Below are positions 7,314-12,757 of a stretch of DNA of 12,757 nt, piece after piece. The stretch is from Paracoccaceae bacterium (GTDB taxonomy: Bacteria; Pseudomonadota; Alphaproteobacteria; Rhodobacterales; Rhodobacteraceae), in contig DAOUQK010000063.1 of NCBI GenBank assembly GCA_030625695.1, positions 1 through 12,757 on the forward strand, written 5' to 3'. The position numbers and the translations under genes are program-made. Below the pieces are notes generated by a model, which worked only from the letters and a program-made list of their open reading frames with translations, searched no databases and was not told where the DNA came from. Each line of letters opens with the position of its first letter. Positions within the stretch are counted from its first letter, which is position 1.

Positions 7314-7421
7314 TTAAGCATAGACCGTCAACGAAATTTTCACGAATTTTTAAAGATTTTTTTGTTGACTGGCTGGTGGACTTCCGCCGCAAAAAGGAAG
7401 GGTGATTCACCCACTTTGAGG

Positions 7422-7437
7422 TTAACCTTTTGGTAAG
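7422..7437 (+). promoter_or_regulatory. CtrA-like TTAA-N7-(T/G)TAA motif
   Basis: GTTAACC is followed by TTTTGGTAAG. This gives TTAA, seven bases, then GTAA, one mismatch from the alphaproteobacterial CtrA site TTAA-N7-TTAA. It lies 10 nt upstream of a 28-codon ORF on the same strand. A single degenerate match in an AT-rich stretch can occur by chance. Confidence 0.3.
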
Positions 7438-7446
7438 CTAGCCCAC

Positions 7447-7533
7447 ATGCGAATATTCCCGATTGTGCCAAAGGGGTTGCGGTCAGGTCTTAATCAGAAT
7501 CGGTCCAGCCCGGAACCGCAACCAAGGGAATGA
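7447..7533 (+). pseudogene. 28-codon ORF, possible fossil of a lost gene's 5' end
   Basis: The ORF begins ATG CGA ATA TTC CCG ATT GTG (MRIFPIV) and soon turns into Arg/Pro/Gln-rich sequence without family resemblance, ending at TGA. From memory, MRxFPI(V/L) is a frequent N terminus of periplasmic adaptor (HlyD/RND-type) subunits in Rhodobacteraceae. The possible reading is a deleted gene that left its control region and first codons behind. The similarity covers only seven residues, there is no good ribosome site, and it may simply be chance. Confidence 0.2.
7475..7523. repeat. 9-bp perfect inverted repeat, 31-nt loop
   Basis: GGTTGCGGT at 7475-7483 is the exact reverse complement of ACCGCAACC at 7515-7523. 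The loop is 31 nt and contains GGTCC/GG(A)ACC-like secondary pairing. It could form a stable hairpin on either strand and overlaps the tiny ORF at 7447-7533. Confidence 0.6.
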
Positions 7534-7551
7534 ACGGCGAACAATTAACAT

Positions 7552-7606
7552 CTTGCCCTTCAACCAACCCGTTGCAAAATAGACAATGGAACAGGCCGAG
7601 GGCAAG
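7552..7606. repeat. 8-bp perfect inverted repeat, 39-nt spacer
   Basis: CTTGCCCT at 7552-7559 pairs with AGGGCAAG at 7599-7606. On the minus strand a loose promoter-like pair overlaps it: TTGCCC at 7605-7600, an 18-nt spacer, and TATTTT at 7581-7576. Together with the neighbouring inverted repeat this could mark a structured RNA. Confidence 0.45.
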
Positions 7607-7714
7607 GCGGGTCAAATCAACCAATGTGTAATCTCTGAGTTTCTCAAAGCCGAACGGCAATCCCTTCTCGGGATCGCCGGATCAGATACCACGATCTGAC
7701 CAAAGACTTTTAAC

Positions 7715-7791
7715 TGGTCGGGGCGAGAAGATTCGAACTTCCGACCCCCTGTACCCAAAACAGGTGCGCTACCAGGCTGCGCCACGCCCCG
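7715..7791 (-). tRNA. tRNA-Pro (anticodon UGG), CCA encoded
   Basis: A 77-nt cloverleaf. The acceptor stem CGGGGCG (7791-7785) pairs with CGCCCCG (7725-7719), followed by discriminator A and an encoded CCA (7717-7715). The D arm has GCGC/GCGC. The anticodon stem CCTGT/ACAGG holds the loop TTTGGGT with anticodon TGG at 7757-7755. The T arm holds TTCGAAT. UGG reads proline codons CCA and CCG, probably more by wobble. All the arms pair well. A false protein frame across this gene (reading VAQPGSAPVLG...) is a well-known artefact of bacterial tRNA-Pro genes. Confidence 0.98.
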
Positions 7792-7887
7792 AACCAAGGC
7801 CGTGACTAGACCAGTTTTTACGGCTTGAAAAGCCCCGATATGCATCAATTGGAATGATTTGCGTTTTTTCCACAATAAGCAGCGCCT

Positions 7888-8349
7888 TCAGCAAGGCCAC
7901 GCTGCCGGACCATCGGTAAATGCCGGGTGACGCATCACGCTGCCGACCGTGACGCCATAACTTTTCGCCAGGCCGCCGTTAATTTCAAGAACCGCATAGA
8001 CCTGTGTGCCGCCATCTATCTGCGTCAGATCTCCGGGAATCGCCTGGTGATGCACGCGGGTTATGCGCCCGGCCTTGTCAGCAAACAGCATATCCAGCGG
8101 GATCAGGGTGTTTTTCATCCAGAAACTGGCGATTCGCGGGGTTTCATAGATAAATAACATCCCCGCCCGGCGTGCCATCTGTTCCCGGTGCATAAGGCCC
8201 AGCGCTCGCTTTTGTGGTGTATCGGCGATTTCCACTGAAAATGCTGCCAATCCCCAGTCACCGCGCAAGGTGATGCGATCGGTGGCACAGGTTTCGGCCA
8301 TCGTTTGACCCGCCCACAATAGGCAAATACCGATTAGAAGGGACCGCAC
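7888..8349 (-). CDS. DUF192-family secreted protein
   Basis: A 153-residue protein with a signal peptide (MRSLLIGICLLWAGQTMA, cleavage near residue 18). One DUF192 domain fills the rest. Its hallmarks are QKRALGLMHRE at 46-56 and FWMKNTLIPLDMLF at 76-89. The family is widespread in bacteria and archaea and has no settled function that I know of; the domain is a small beta-rich fold in the periplasm. The start is GTG at 8349, directly after the stop codon of the cold-shock gene with no base between. Translation is therefore probably coupled to the upstream gene. The next gene on the strand is tRNA-Pro, 96 nt away. Confidence 0.9.
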   Translation of the reverse strand: MRSLLIGICLLWAGQTMAETCATDRITLRGDWGLAAFSVEIADTPQKRALGLMHREQMARRAGMLFIYETPRIASFWMKNTLIPLDMLFADKAGRITRVHHQAIPGDLTQIDGGTQVYAVLEINGGLAKSYGVTVGSVMRHPAFTDGPAAWPC

Positions 8350-8979
8350 CTAGACCTCTTCGTGACTGGGTGTATTGGTCGTAATAGAGATAATTTCGGC
8401 CGACGTTTCTATCAACGTATCCGTCGGTATCTCTATCGACGTCTCTGTGGGTGCCCCGTTGACAGCAAATTCCCAGGCCATGACTTCGGACGCCATCCGC
8501 CCGCGCTTGCCCTCAACAACCCGCATCGCCATTGCCTCACCCGGTTGCAGGTCGGCCAACCCGGATTGGCGCAGCACTTCGATATGCACAAAAACATCTT
8601 CTGAACTGCCAAACACATTGGCAAAGCCAAACCCCTTGCCCTTGTCGAACCATTTGATTCGCGCAGGCTCTAGCAGGGCATCGCCCAGCACGCCGTCCGC
8701 AAGCTCAGCAAAATCGCTCAGCACCGGTTCGCCGTCGCCTTCAGGTGCGGTGATCGAAACCACCTCGATCGCCTGAACCCCGCGATCGGTCTGATGGGTC
8801 ACAATTTCGACCCGAGCGCCATCAGCGATGGAACTTTGGCCAAAATTACGTAATACATTGACATGCAAAAGGATATCCGGGCCGCCATCATCCGCCAGGA
8901 CAAAGCCAAAGCCTTTACCCGGGTCAAACCATTTAACCAGACCATTCACATGGTACATACTGTTTAGATCTTCAGCCAC
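8350..8979 (-). CDS. Double cold-shock-domain nucleic-acid-binding protein
   Basis: A 209-residue protein with two cold-shock domains. The first covers about residues 11-77, with RNP1-like KGFGFV at 22-27 and RNP2-like ILLHV at 36-40. The second covers about 105-172, with KWFDKGKGFGFA at 109-120 and DVFVHI at 128-133. An acidic linker (about 78-104) separates them. A Thr/Ile/Glu-rich acidic tail with near repeats (TETSIEIP, TLIETSAEI) ends the protein. Such proteins bind single-stranded RNA or DNA and act as RNA chaperones or antiterminators. Double-domain versions about three times CspA size are usual in Rhodobacteraceae. The ATG at 8979 has GGGG about 8 nt upstream. The stop abuts the DUF192 start. 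Cold induction is inferred from the family only. Confidence 0.93.
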   Translation of the reverse strand: MAEDLNSMYHVNGLVKWFDPGKGFGFVLADDGGPDILLHVNVLRNFGQSSIADGARVEIVTHQTDRGVQAIEVVSITAPEGDGEPVLSDFAELADGVLGDALLEPARIKWFDKGKGFGFANVFGSSEDVFVHIEVLRQSGLADLQPGEAMAMRVVEGKRGRMASEVMAWEFAVNGAPTETSIEIPTDTLIETSAEIISITTNTPSHEEV

Positions 8980-9007
8980 AACAACCCCAATTCACTGTGC
9001 TTGAAAC

Positions 9008-9019
9008 TTGTACAATTGT
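9008..9019. promoter_or_regulatory. Overlapping palindromes upstream of the cold-shock gene
   Basis: TTGTACAA (9008-9015) and ACAATTGT (9012-9019) are both perfect 8-bp palindromes sharing four bases. They lie 29-40 nt upstream of the start codon. They may be an operator or form part of the leader. No regulator is recognised, and AT-rich palindromes of this size are not rare. Confidence 0.25.
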
Positions 9020-9115
9020 TAATCTGCGCGATCTTACCCCCTAAATTCAAGCGCAATCGCAATTGTGTCATAGCAAAGTCACCTTTTGCGTGTCCCGAAT
9101 GATGCGCGCGCAGGG

Positions 9116-9721
9116 TTACGGATTAAGTCGTTCGACCTGCCAAGGCGCATTTTCGCCCCTACGGGTCCATCTGAACCGATCATGCAACCGATGCGCCCCG
9201 TCAGCCCAGAATTCGATCTCGGTCGGGATCAGCCTGTAGCCACCCCAATGCGGCGGACGCGACGGGGCCAGCCCGTGTTGCACAGTGATCTTGGCCACTT
9301 TTGCCACCAATGCGGCCCGGCTGGTCAATGGGCTGGACTGGTCCGAGGCCCAGGCGCCAAGGCGACTTTTGAGCGAGCGGGAGGCGTAATATTCGTCCGC
9401 CTGGGGCCCGTCTTCGCGCGTTATGTCACCACGCACCCGTATCTGGCGGCGCAGCGATTTCCAGTGCATGACAAAGGCAGCCTTGCCGGAATGGTCCAGT
9501 TCCCGCGCCTTGGCCGAGATGTAATTGGTGTAGAAAACAAAAGCCCCCGCTTCGATTTCCTTTAACAGGACCATGCGCGCGTTGGGCAGGCCCGAAGCGT
9601 CGACCGTCGACAAAGCGATGGCGTTGGCGTCATTGGGCTCTGTCGCGTGCGCCTCATCCAGCCATGCTTGCGCCAGAACAAATGGATCGTCTCCTTTGAA
9701 TTTTCCGTCTCGTTCTGACAT
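9116..9721 (-). CDS. pdxH: Pyridoxine/pyridoxamine 5'-phosphate oxidase PdxH
   Basis: A 201-residue FMN enzyme that oxidises pyridoxine or pyridoxamine 5'-phosphate to pyridoxal 5'-phosphate, the last step of vitamin B6 synthesis and salvage. FMN-binding family motifs are visible: RMVLLK (49-54), YTNY (64-67), SAKARELD (69-76), RRQIRVRG (91-98), GAWAS (122-126), SRPPHWGGYRL (154-164) and HDRF (180-183). The C terminus RLNP matches the usual RLxP ending. Length is normal. The ATG at 9721 is preceded by AGGGGAG. It is transcribed away from fabI. Its product is the cofactor of the aminotransferase encoded nearby, though this may be coincidence. Confidence 0.96.
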   Translation of the reverse strand: MSERDGKFKGDDPFVLAQAWLDEAHATEPNDANAIALSTVDASGLPNARMVLLKEIEAGAFVFYTNYISAKARELDHSGKAAFVMHWKSLRRQIRVRGDITREDGPQADEYYASRSLKSRLGAWASDQSSPLTSRAALVAKVAKITVQHGLAPSRPPHWGGYRLIPTEIEFWADGAHRLHDRFRWTRRGENAPWQVERLNP

Positions 9722-9863
9722 GACGCTCCCCTTGGTTACCTTTGCAGGCTATTGCCGCCATGCGCACCATACAACCCCGATTTCGCGCGCCCACACCCTT
9801 GAAGCGGTTAAACCAATCGCCTAAAGGTCTTGCTTACATCACGCAGTATGGCTGGAGAACCTC
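9722..9863. promoter_or_regulatory. Divergent control region of pdxH and fabI
   Basis: These 142 nt must hold start signals for both genes. For fabI a loose sigma-70-like pair is TTGAAG (9799-9804), a 17-nt spacer, then TAAAGG (9822-9827); the -10 match is poor. GGAG at 9853-9856 is the fabI ribosome site. For pdxH only the ribosome site (AGGGGAG on the minus strand) is evident. No operator-like dyad stands out. Confidence 0.35.
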
Positions 9864-10670
9864 ATGTCAAATCAACTTATGACCGGCAAACGCGGTCTGA
9901 TCATGGGGCTGGCCAATGAACGGTCCATCGCCTGGGGCATCGCGCAGGCCTGTGCCGACGCGGGCGCTGAACTGGCGTTTTCCTATCAGGGGGACGCGCT
10001 GAAAAAACGTGTCGGACCTTTGGCGGAACGCTTGGGCAGCGATATTGTCCTGCCGTGTGATGTAGGTGACGAGGCGTCGATGGACGCGCTGTTTGCGTCG
10101 TTGAAAGAACAATGGGGGCATCTGGATTTTGTGGTCCATGCCATCGGGTTCTCTGACAAGAACGAATTGCGTGGCCGCTATGTGGACACCAGCCGCGGCA
10201 ATTTCCAGATGAGCATGGATATCTCGGTCTATTCCTTTACCGCCATCGTGCAACGGGCCGAAAAGATGATGAACGCGGGCGGGTCTTGCCTGACACTGAC
10301 ATATTACGGTGCCGAAAAGGTCATGCCACATTACAACGTCATGGGCGTGGCCAAGGCAGCGTTAGAAGCGTCGGTGCGATATCTGGCCGAAGATCTGGGC
10401 AAAGATGGTATCCGCGTCAACGCCATTTCCGCCGGACCGATCAAGACGCTGGCCGCCAGCGGCATTGGCGATTTTCGCTATATCATGAAATGGAACGAAT
10501 ATAACTCGCCCCTGCGCCGCAACGTGACGATTGATGACGTGGGGCGGTCGGCCTTGTATCTGCTGTCTGATCTGGGCAGCGGCGTGACGGGTGAAGTATT
10601 GCATGTGGACGCAGGCTATCACGCCATCGGCATGAAGGCGGTGGACGCGCCGGACATTACAAAAGGGTAA
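9864..10670 (+). CDS. fabI: Enoyl-[acyl-carrier-protein] reductase FabI
   Basis: A 268-residue short-chain dehydrogenase-fold enzyme that reduces trans-2-enoyl-ACP with NAD(P)H in the last step of each fatty acid elongation cycle. The nucleotide-binding motif GLANERSIAWGIAQ is at 15-28. The FabI catalytic pair fits Tyr157 and Lys164 (Y-x6-K within YNVMGVAK), with the conserved Tyr147-Tyr148 region just before. SAGPIKTLAASGI at 189-201 is the typical FabI substrate loop. Length is normal. GGAG lies upstream of the ATG. It is the first gene of a tight plus-strand run with gpt (8-nt gap) and the aminotransferase. Relatives often carry a second FabI, which cannot be judged here. Confidence 0.97.
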   Translation: MSNQLMTGKRGLIMGLANERSIAWGIAQACADAGAELAFSYQGDALKKRVGPLAERLGSDIVLPCDVGDEASMDALFASLKEQWGHLDFVVHAIGFSDKNELRGRYVDTSRGNFQMSMDISVYSFTAIVQRAEKMMNAGGSCLTLTYYGAEKVMPHYNVMGVAKAALEASVRYLAEDLGKDGIRVNAISAGPIKTLAASGIGDFRYIMKWNEYNSPLRRNVTIDDVGRSALYLLSDLGSGVTGEVLHVDAGYHAIGMKAVDAPDITKG

Positions 10671-10678
10671 GATGCACC

Positions 10679-11185
10679 ATGACTGACAACCGTTTGCCGC
10701 ATGAAAAAGGCTTTCACATCAGCTGGGACCAAATCCACCGGGACAGCCGGGCGTTGGCCTGGCGACTGGACGGGCACGGGCCAAATGAAGGGGCCTGGAA
10801 GGCCGTCGTGGCGGTGACGCGCGGCGGTATGGCCCCGGCGATGATTGTTGCCCGCGAGTTGGATATTCGCACGGTCGATACCATCAGCATCAAATCATAT
10901 GACCATCAGGCGCAATCAGACGCGGTTGTCCTGAAATCCCCGGATAGGGATCTGATGGGCGACGGCACCGGCATTTTGATCGTTGACGATCTGGTAGACA
11001 GTGGCAAAACCCTTGAAGTGGTGCGCAAGAGGTTCCCCAACGCGCATTTTGCCACGGTCTATGCCAAACCATTGGGCGAACCGATGGTGGACACATTTAT
11101 CACCGGGGTTTCTCAGGACACCTGGATTTTCTTCCCCTGGGATATGGCCCTGCAATATGTCGAACCTTATCGTGGTACCGACTAG
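10679..11185 (+). CDS. gpt: Xanthine-guanine phosphoribosyltransferase Gpt
   Basis: A 168-residue type I phosphoribosyltransferase that joins xanthine or guanine (less well hypoxanthine) to PRPP, giving XMP or GMP in purine salvage. The PRPP-binding motif is ILIVDDLVDSGKT at 99-111. VTRGG at 46-50 and the flexible-loop region SIKSYDHQ at 70-77 fit the family. WIFFPWD at 149-155 corresponds to the purine-binding Trp and WxxxPWD motif of Gpt, and separates it from Hpt. The length is a little over the E. coli enzyme. It starts 8 nt after fabI, with GGGTAAG as a weak ribosome site. Cotranscription with fabI is likely, but no metabolic link is obvious. Confidence 0.93.
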   Translation: MTDNRLPHEKGFHISWDQIHRDSRALAWRLDGHGPNEGAWKAVVAVTRGGMAPAMIVARELDIRTVDTISIKSYDHQAQSDAVVLKSPDRDLMGDGTGILIVDDLVDSGKTLEVVRKRFPNAHFATVYAKPLGEPMVDTFITGVSQDTWIFFPWDMALQYVEPYRGTD

Positions 11186-11205
11186 CGGTCTGAACGGGGT
11201 TTGAC

Positions 11206-12375
11206 ATGACACGCACAGCCGCCACATTCGCGCCCCCCGTGATGGAGGCCCGCCGCTGGCTGGATGGCGTCACTTTTGCGCCCGACCGCCCGCTGATCAA
11301 TGTGTCCCAAGCCGCCCCGGTTGATCCACCACCGCAAGCGTTACGCGCGGCAATTGCTGAATTGGTGCTGACCAACGACGAGGCACATCTTTACGGCCCG
11401 GTTCTGGGCCTGCCGGAATTACGCGCCGAACTGGCGGCGCAATGCGACGCGCATTACGGCGCGGATATCGGCGCGGATCATGTCGCCATCACCTCGGGCT
11501 GCAATCAGGCGTTTGCCGCCACATTGTCGGCGATCACCGGTGAAGGGGATGAAGTTATCATTCCAACCCCTTGGTATTTCAACCATAAAATGTGGCTGGA
11601 CATGATGGGGCTGGGGGCGGTTGCGCAGCCTACCGGGCCTGACCTTTTGCCCGACCCAGAACATACCAAATTTCTGATCACCCCGCGCACCCGCGCCATT
11701 GCACTGGTCAGCCCGAACAATCCCGGCGGTGTGGAATACCCTGCCGATCTGGTGATGGCGTTTTACCAGTTGGCGCGGGCCAACGGGCTAAAACTTATCC
11801 TCGACGAAACCTATCGTGATTTTGACAGCAGAACCGGAGCGCCACATGCGTTGTTCAGCGATCCCGACTGGTCCCAAACCCTGATCCACCTCTATTCCTT
11901 TTCCAAAGCGTACCGGCTGACCGGCCACCGGGTCGGCGCGATGATTACTGCCCCTGCCCTGTTGGCCGAGGCCGAGAAATTTCTTGATACCGTCGCGATC
12001 TGCCCCAATCAGATCGGCCAGCATGCTGCCCTGTGGGGCATGCAGAACCTGGCCGCGTGGCTGGCCGAACAGCGTGCCGAAATCCTCGACCGGCGCGCGA
12101 CGATTGAACAGGGTTTCCCGGCATTGGCGGATCAGGGTTGGAAATTGATGGGCGCTGGCGCCTATTTCGCCTATATGCAACACCCGTTTGACATGGATTC
12201 CGACGCATTGGCACGGGCCTTGGTACGCGAGGCAGGGGTGTTATTATTGCCCGGAACAATGTTTACACCCCAAGGCGACGCAGGCGGAAAACGCCAGTTG
12301 CGCGTCGCTTTCGCCAATCTTGACCGCGCAGGCATCAAATCAATGTTCAACCGACTGGAAAACCTGCCTTTCTAA
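11206..12375 (+). CDS. Class I/II pyridoxal-phosphate aminotransferase, substrate unknown
   Basis: A 389-residue fold-type I aminotransferase. The PLP Schiff-base lysine fits Lys234 in SFSKAYRLTGHRVG (231-244). NNPGG at 171-175 and DETYRDF at 200-206 supply the Asn, Asp and Tyr that hold the cofactor. Arg366 in LRVAFAN fits the carboxylate-binding arginine. The N-terminal region has the usual YGPVLGLPELR pattern (63-73). The class is secure, but the amino acid substrate cannot be read from sequence; generic database names such as aspartate/tyrosine/aromatic aminotransferase would be guesses. The start lies 20 nt after gpt, so it is probably the third gene of the fabI operon. It ends before a 74-nt gap. 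Confidence 0.9.
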   Translation: MTRTAATFAPPVMEARRWLDGVTFAPDRPLINVSQAAPVDPPPQALRAAIAELVLTNDEAHLYGPVLGLPELRAELAAQCDAHYGADIGADHVAITSGCNQAFAATLSAITGEGDEVIIPTPWYFNHKMWLDMMGLGAVAQPTGPDLLPDPEHTKFLITPRTRAIALVSPNNPGGVEYPADLVMAFYQLARANGLKLILDETYRDFDSRTGAPHALFSDPDWSQTLIHLYSFSKAYRLTGHRVGAMITAPALLAEAEKFLDTVAICPNQIGQHAALWGMQNLAAWLAEQRAEILDRRATIEQGFPALADQGWKLMGAGAYFAYMQHPFDMDSDALARALVREAGVLLLPGTMFTPQGDAGGKRQLRVAFANLDRAGIKSMFNRLENLPF

Positions 12376-12449
12376 GCTTGCCCCCCTGCCATGCGCGTCG
12401 TAAACATGAGCCGCTAAAATCCGGCAATATGCCGATCTAGGGGGGCGAT
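12376..12449 (+). promoter_or_regulatory. Leader of the folding-factor gene, with possible masking of its ribosome site
   Basis: CCCCCCT at 12381-12387 is exactly complementary to AGGGGGG at 12439-12445, which is the ribosome site of the next gene. Between them lies a small hairpin, CGGCA-ATA-TGCCG (12422-12434). RNA reading through from the aminotransferase could fold so that the ribosome site is paired. TAAAAT at 12415-12420 could be a -10 element, but it has no good -35. No U-tract terminator is seen. Confidence 0.35.
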
Positions 12450-12757
12450 ATGGCCGCAGGCGCAAAAACACTTTCAAAGACATTTGTCTGGATTCTTATG
12501 GGATTGCTGATCGCCGGTCTGGCCGGCTTTGGCGTTCTAAGTTCCGGCGGCACCATCCGCACGGTCGCCACAGTCGGCAACCAAACGATAAGCGTCGATG
12601 ACTACGCCCGCGAATTGCAACGCCAGATCCGCTCAATCGAGGCCCAGACCGGCCAGCCGCTGCAAATGGAGCAGGCCCGCGCATTGGGCATTGACCAATC
12701 GGTTCTGTCGCGTCTGATCGGGCTGGCCTCGCTTGACAGCGAAGTGGTTGATCTTGG
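12450..12757 (+). CDS. SurA/PpiD-like peptidyl-prolyl isomerase, N-terminal part
   Basis: The first 102 codons of a gene that runs off the right edge. The protein starts MAAGAKTLSKTFVWILMG, with one membrane helix at about residues 12-31. It continues into the periplasm with VATVGNQTISVDDYARELQRQI (39-60), the typical opening of the SurA-N type chaperone domain. The part QARALGIDQSVLSRLI (75-90) fits the same domain. Membrane-anchored PpiD-type proteins help fold exported proteins, and the parvulin isomerase domain would lie beyond the window. Start choice is firm because AGGGGGG lies 5 nt upstream of the ATG. The name PpiD is likely but not proven without the rest. Confidence 0.85.
   Translation, partial: MAAGAKTLSKTFVWILMGLLIAGLAGFGVLSSGGTIRTVATVGNQTISVDDYARELQRQIRSIEAQTGQPLQMEQARALGIDQSVLSRLIGLASLDSEVVDL

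Larger units (their letters stand above)
7063..7714. other. 652-nt non-coding region between tRNA-Pro and nrdJ
   Basis: No protein gene of normal size is supported. Listed separately are two NrdR-box-like dyads, a CtrA-like motif with a tiny ORF, and two long inverted repeats. Other signals: a hairpin CCGAT-TGT-ATCGG at 7098-7110 in the nrdJ leader; an AT-rich stretch at 7332-7363 flanked by GTCAAC (7327-7332) and GTTGAC (7364-7369); a 13-bp palindrome GGGTGATTCACCC at 7400-7412; and a hairpin TCAGAT/ATCTGA at 7682-7699 just after tRNA-Pro. I looked for a cobalamin riboswitch and found none of its conserved boxes. No confident nrdJ promoter was identified. Confidence 0.6.

Noticed and set aside
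7063..7330. Cobalamin riboswitch in the nrdJ leader
   Set aside because: A GCCACT string at 7284-7279 on the minus strand recalls the B12 box, but the rest of the box and the other conserved B12-element segments are absent.
7715..7791. tRNA-Pro as an integration site for a genomic island
   Set aside because: No integrase, no direct repeat of the tRNA 3' end and no foreign-looking genes nearby; both flanks are core genes.
7612..7875. 87-codon minus-strand frame reading GVAQPGSAPVLG
   Set aside because: It is translation of the tRNA-Pro gene, a common false protein in bacterial annotations.
1..12757. CRISPR array, insertion sequence, toxin-antitoxin or defence system
   Set aside because: No regularly spaced repeats, transposase, or small paired genes with such motifs were seen on either strand.

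Overview
The window is GC-rich, densely packed bacterial chromosome. Its gene content points to a marine Rhodobacteraceae (Roseobacter-group) alphaproteobacterium. The clues are the helX-type order ccmC-ccmD-ccmG, a long adenosylcobalamin-dependent (class II) ribonucleotide reductase, a double cold-shock-domain protein followed by a DUF192 gene and tRNA-Pro, and a (C)n/(G)n stem-loop element typical of intergenic regions in this order. The lineage rests on remembered family features, not on a search.

Left part (1-3390), all on the minus strand. It opens with the first codons of a probable DUF3572 protein, then the cytochrome c maturation genes ccmG, ccmD and ccmC. ccmD is only 51 codons long; ccmD and ccmG overlap and ccmC and ccmD are 2 nt apart. 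Upstream lie a small secreted protein with two EF-hand calcium-binding loops and a SAM-dependent methyltransferase. The methyltransferase is followed by a mosaic of three GC-rich hairpins. A strong Rho-independent terminator (10-bp stem, UUCG tetraloop, U-tract) sits at 3172-3201, beyond the 3' end of nrdJ.

Centre (3391-7791), minus strand. nrdJ fills 3.7 kb and makes deoxyribonucleotides without needing oxygen. Its upstream region of about 650 nt holds no convincing gene. It does hold two degenerate NrdR-box-like dyads spaced 31 bp apart, a CtrA-like TTAA...GTAA motif followed by a tiny ORF, and two long-arm inverted repeats, and then tRNA-Pro(UGG).

Right part. On the minus strand are the DUF192 gene, the double cold-shock gene that abuts it with no gap, and pdxH (PLP synthesis). 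On the plus strand are fabI (fatty acid synthesis), gpt (xanthine/guanine salvage) and a class I/II aminotransferase, separated by gaps of only 8 and 20 nt and probably one operon. The window ends inside a SurA/PpiD-like periplasmic folding factor. pdxH and fabI are divergent and share a 142-nt control region.

Most of the window is ordinary core metabolism and protein maturation. I found no CRISPR array, transposase, integrase, phage gene, defence island or biosynthetic cluster. The points most worth a second look are the structured non-coding stretch upstream of nrdJ, the apparent separation of ccmC-ccmD-ccmG from ccmA-ccmB, and the intergenic hairpin mosaic.
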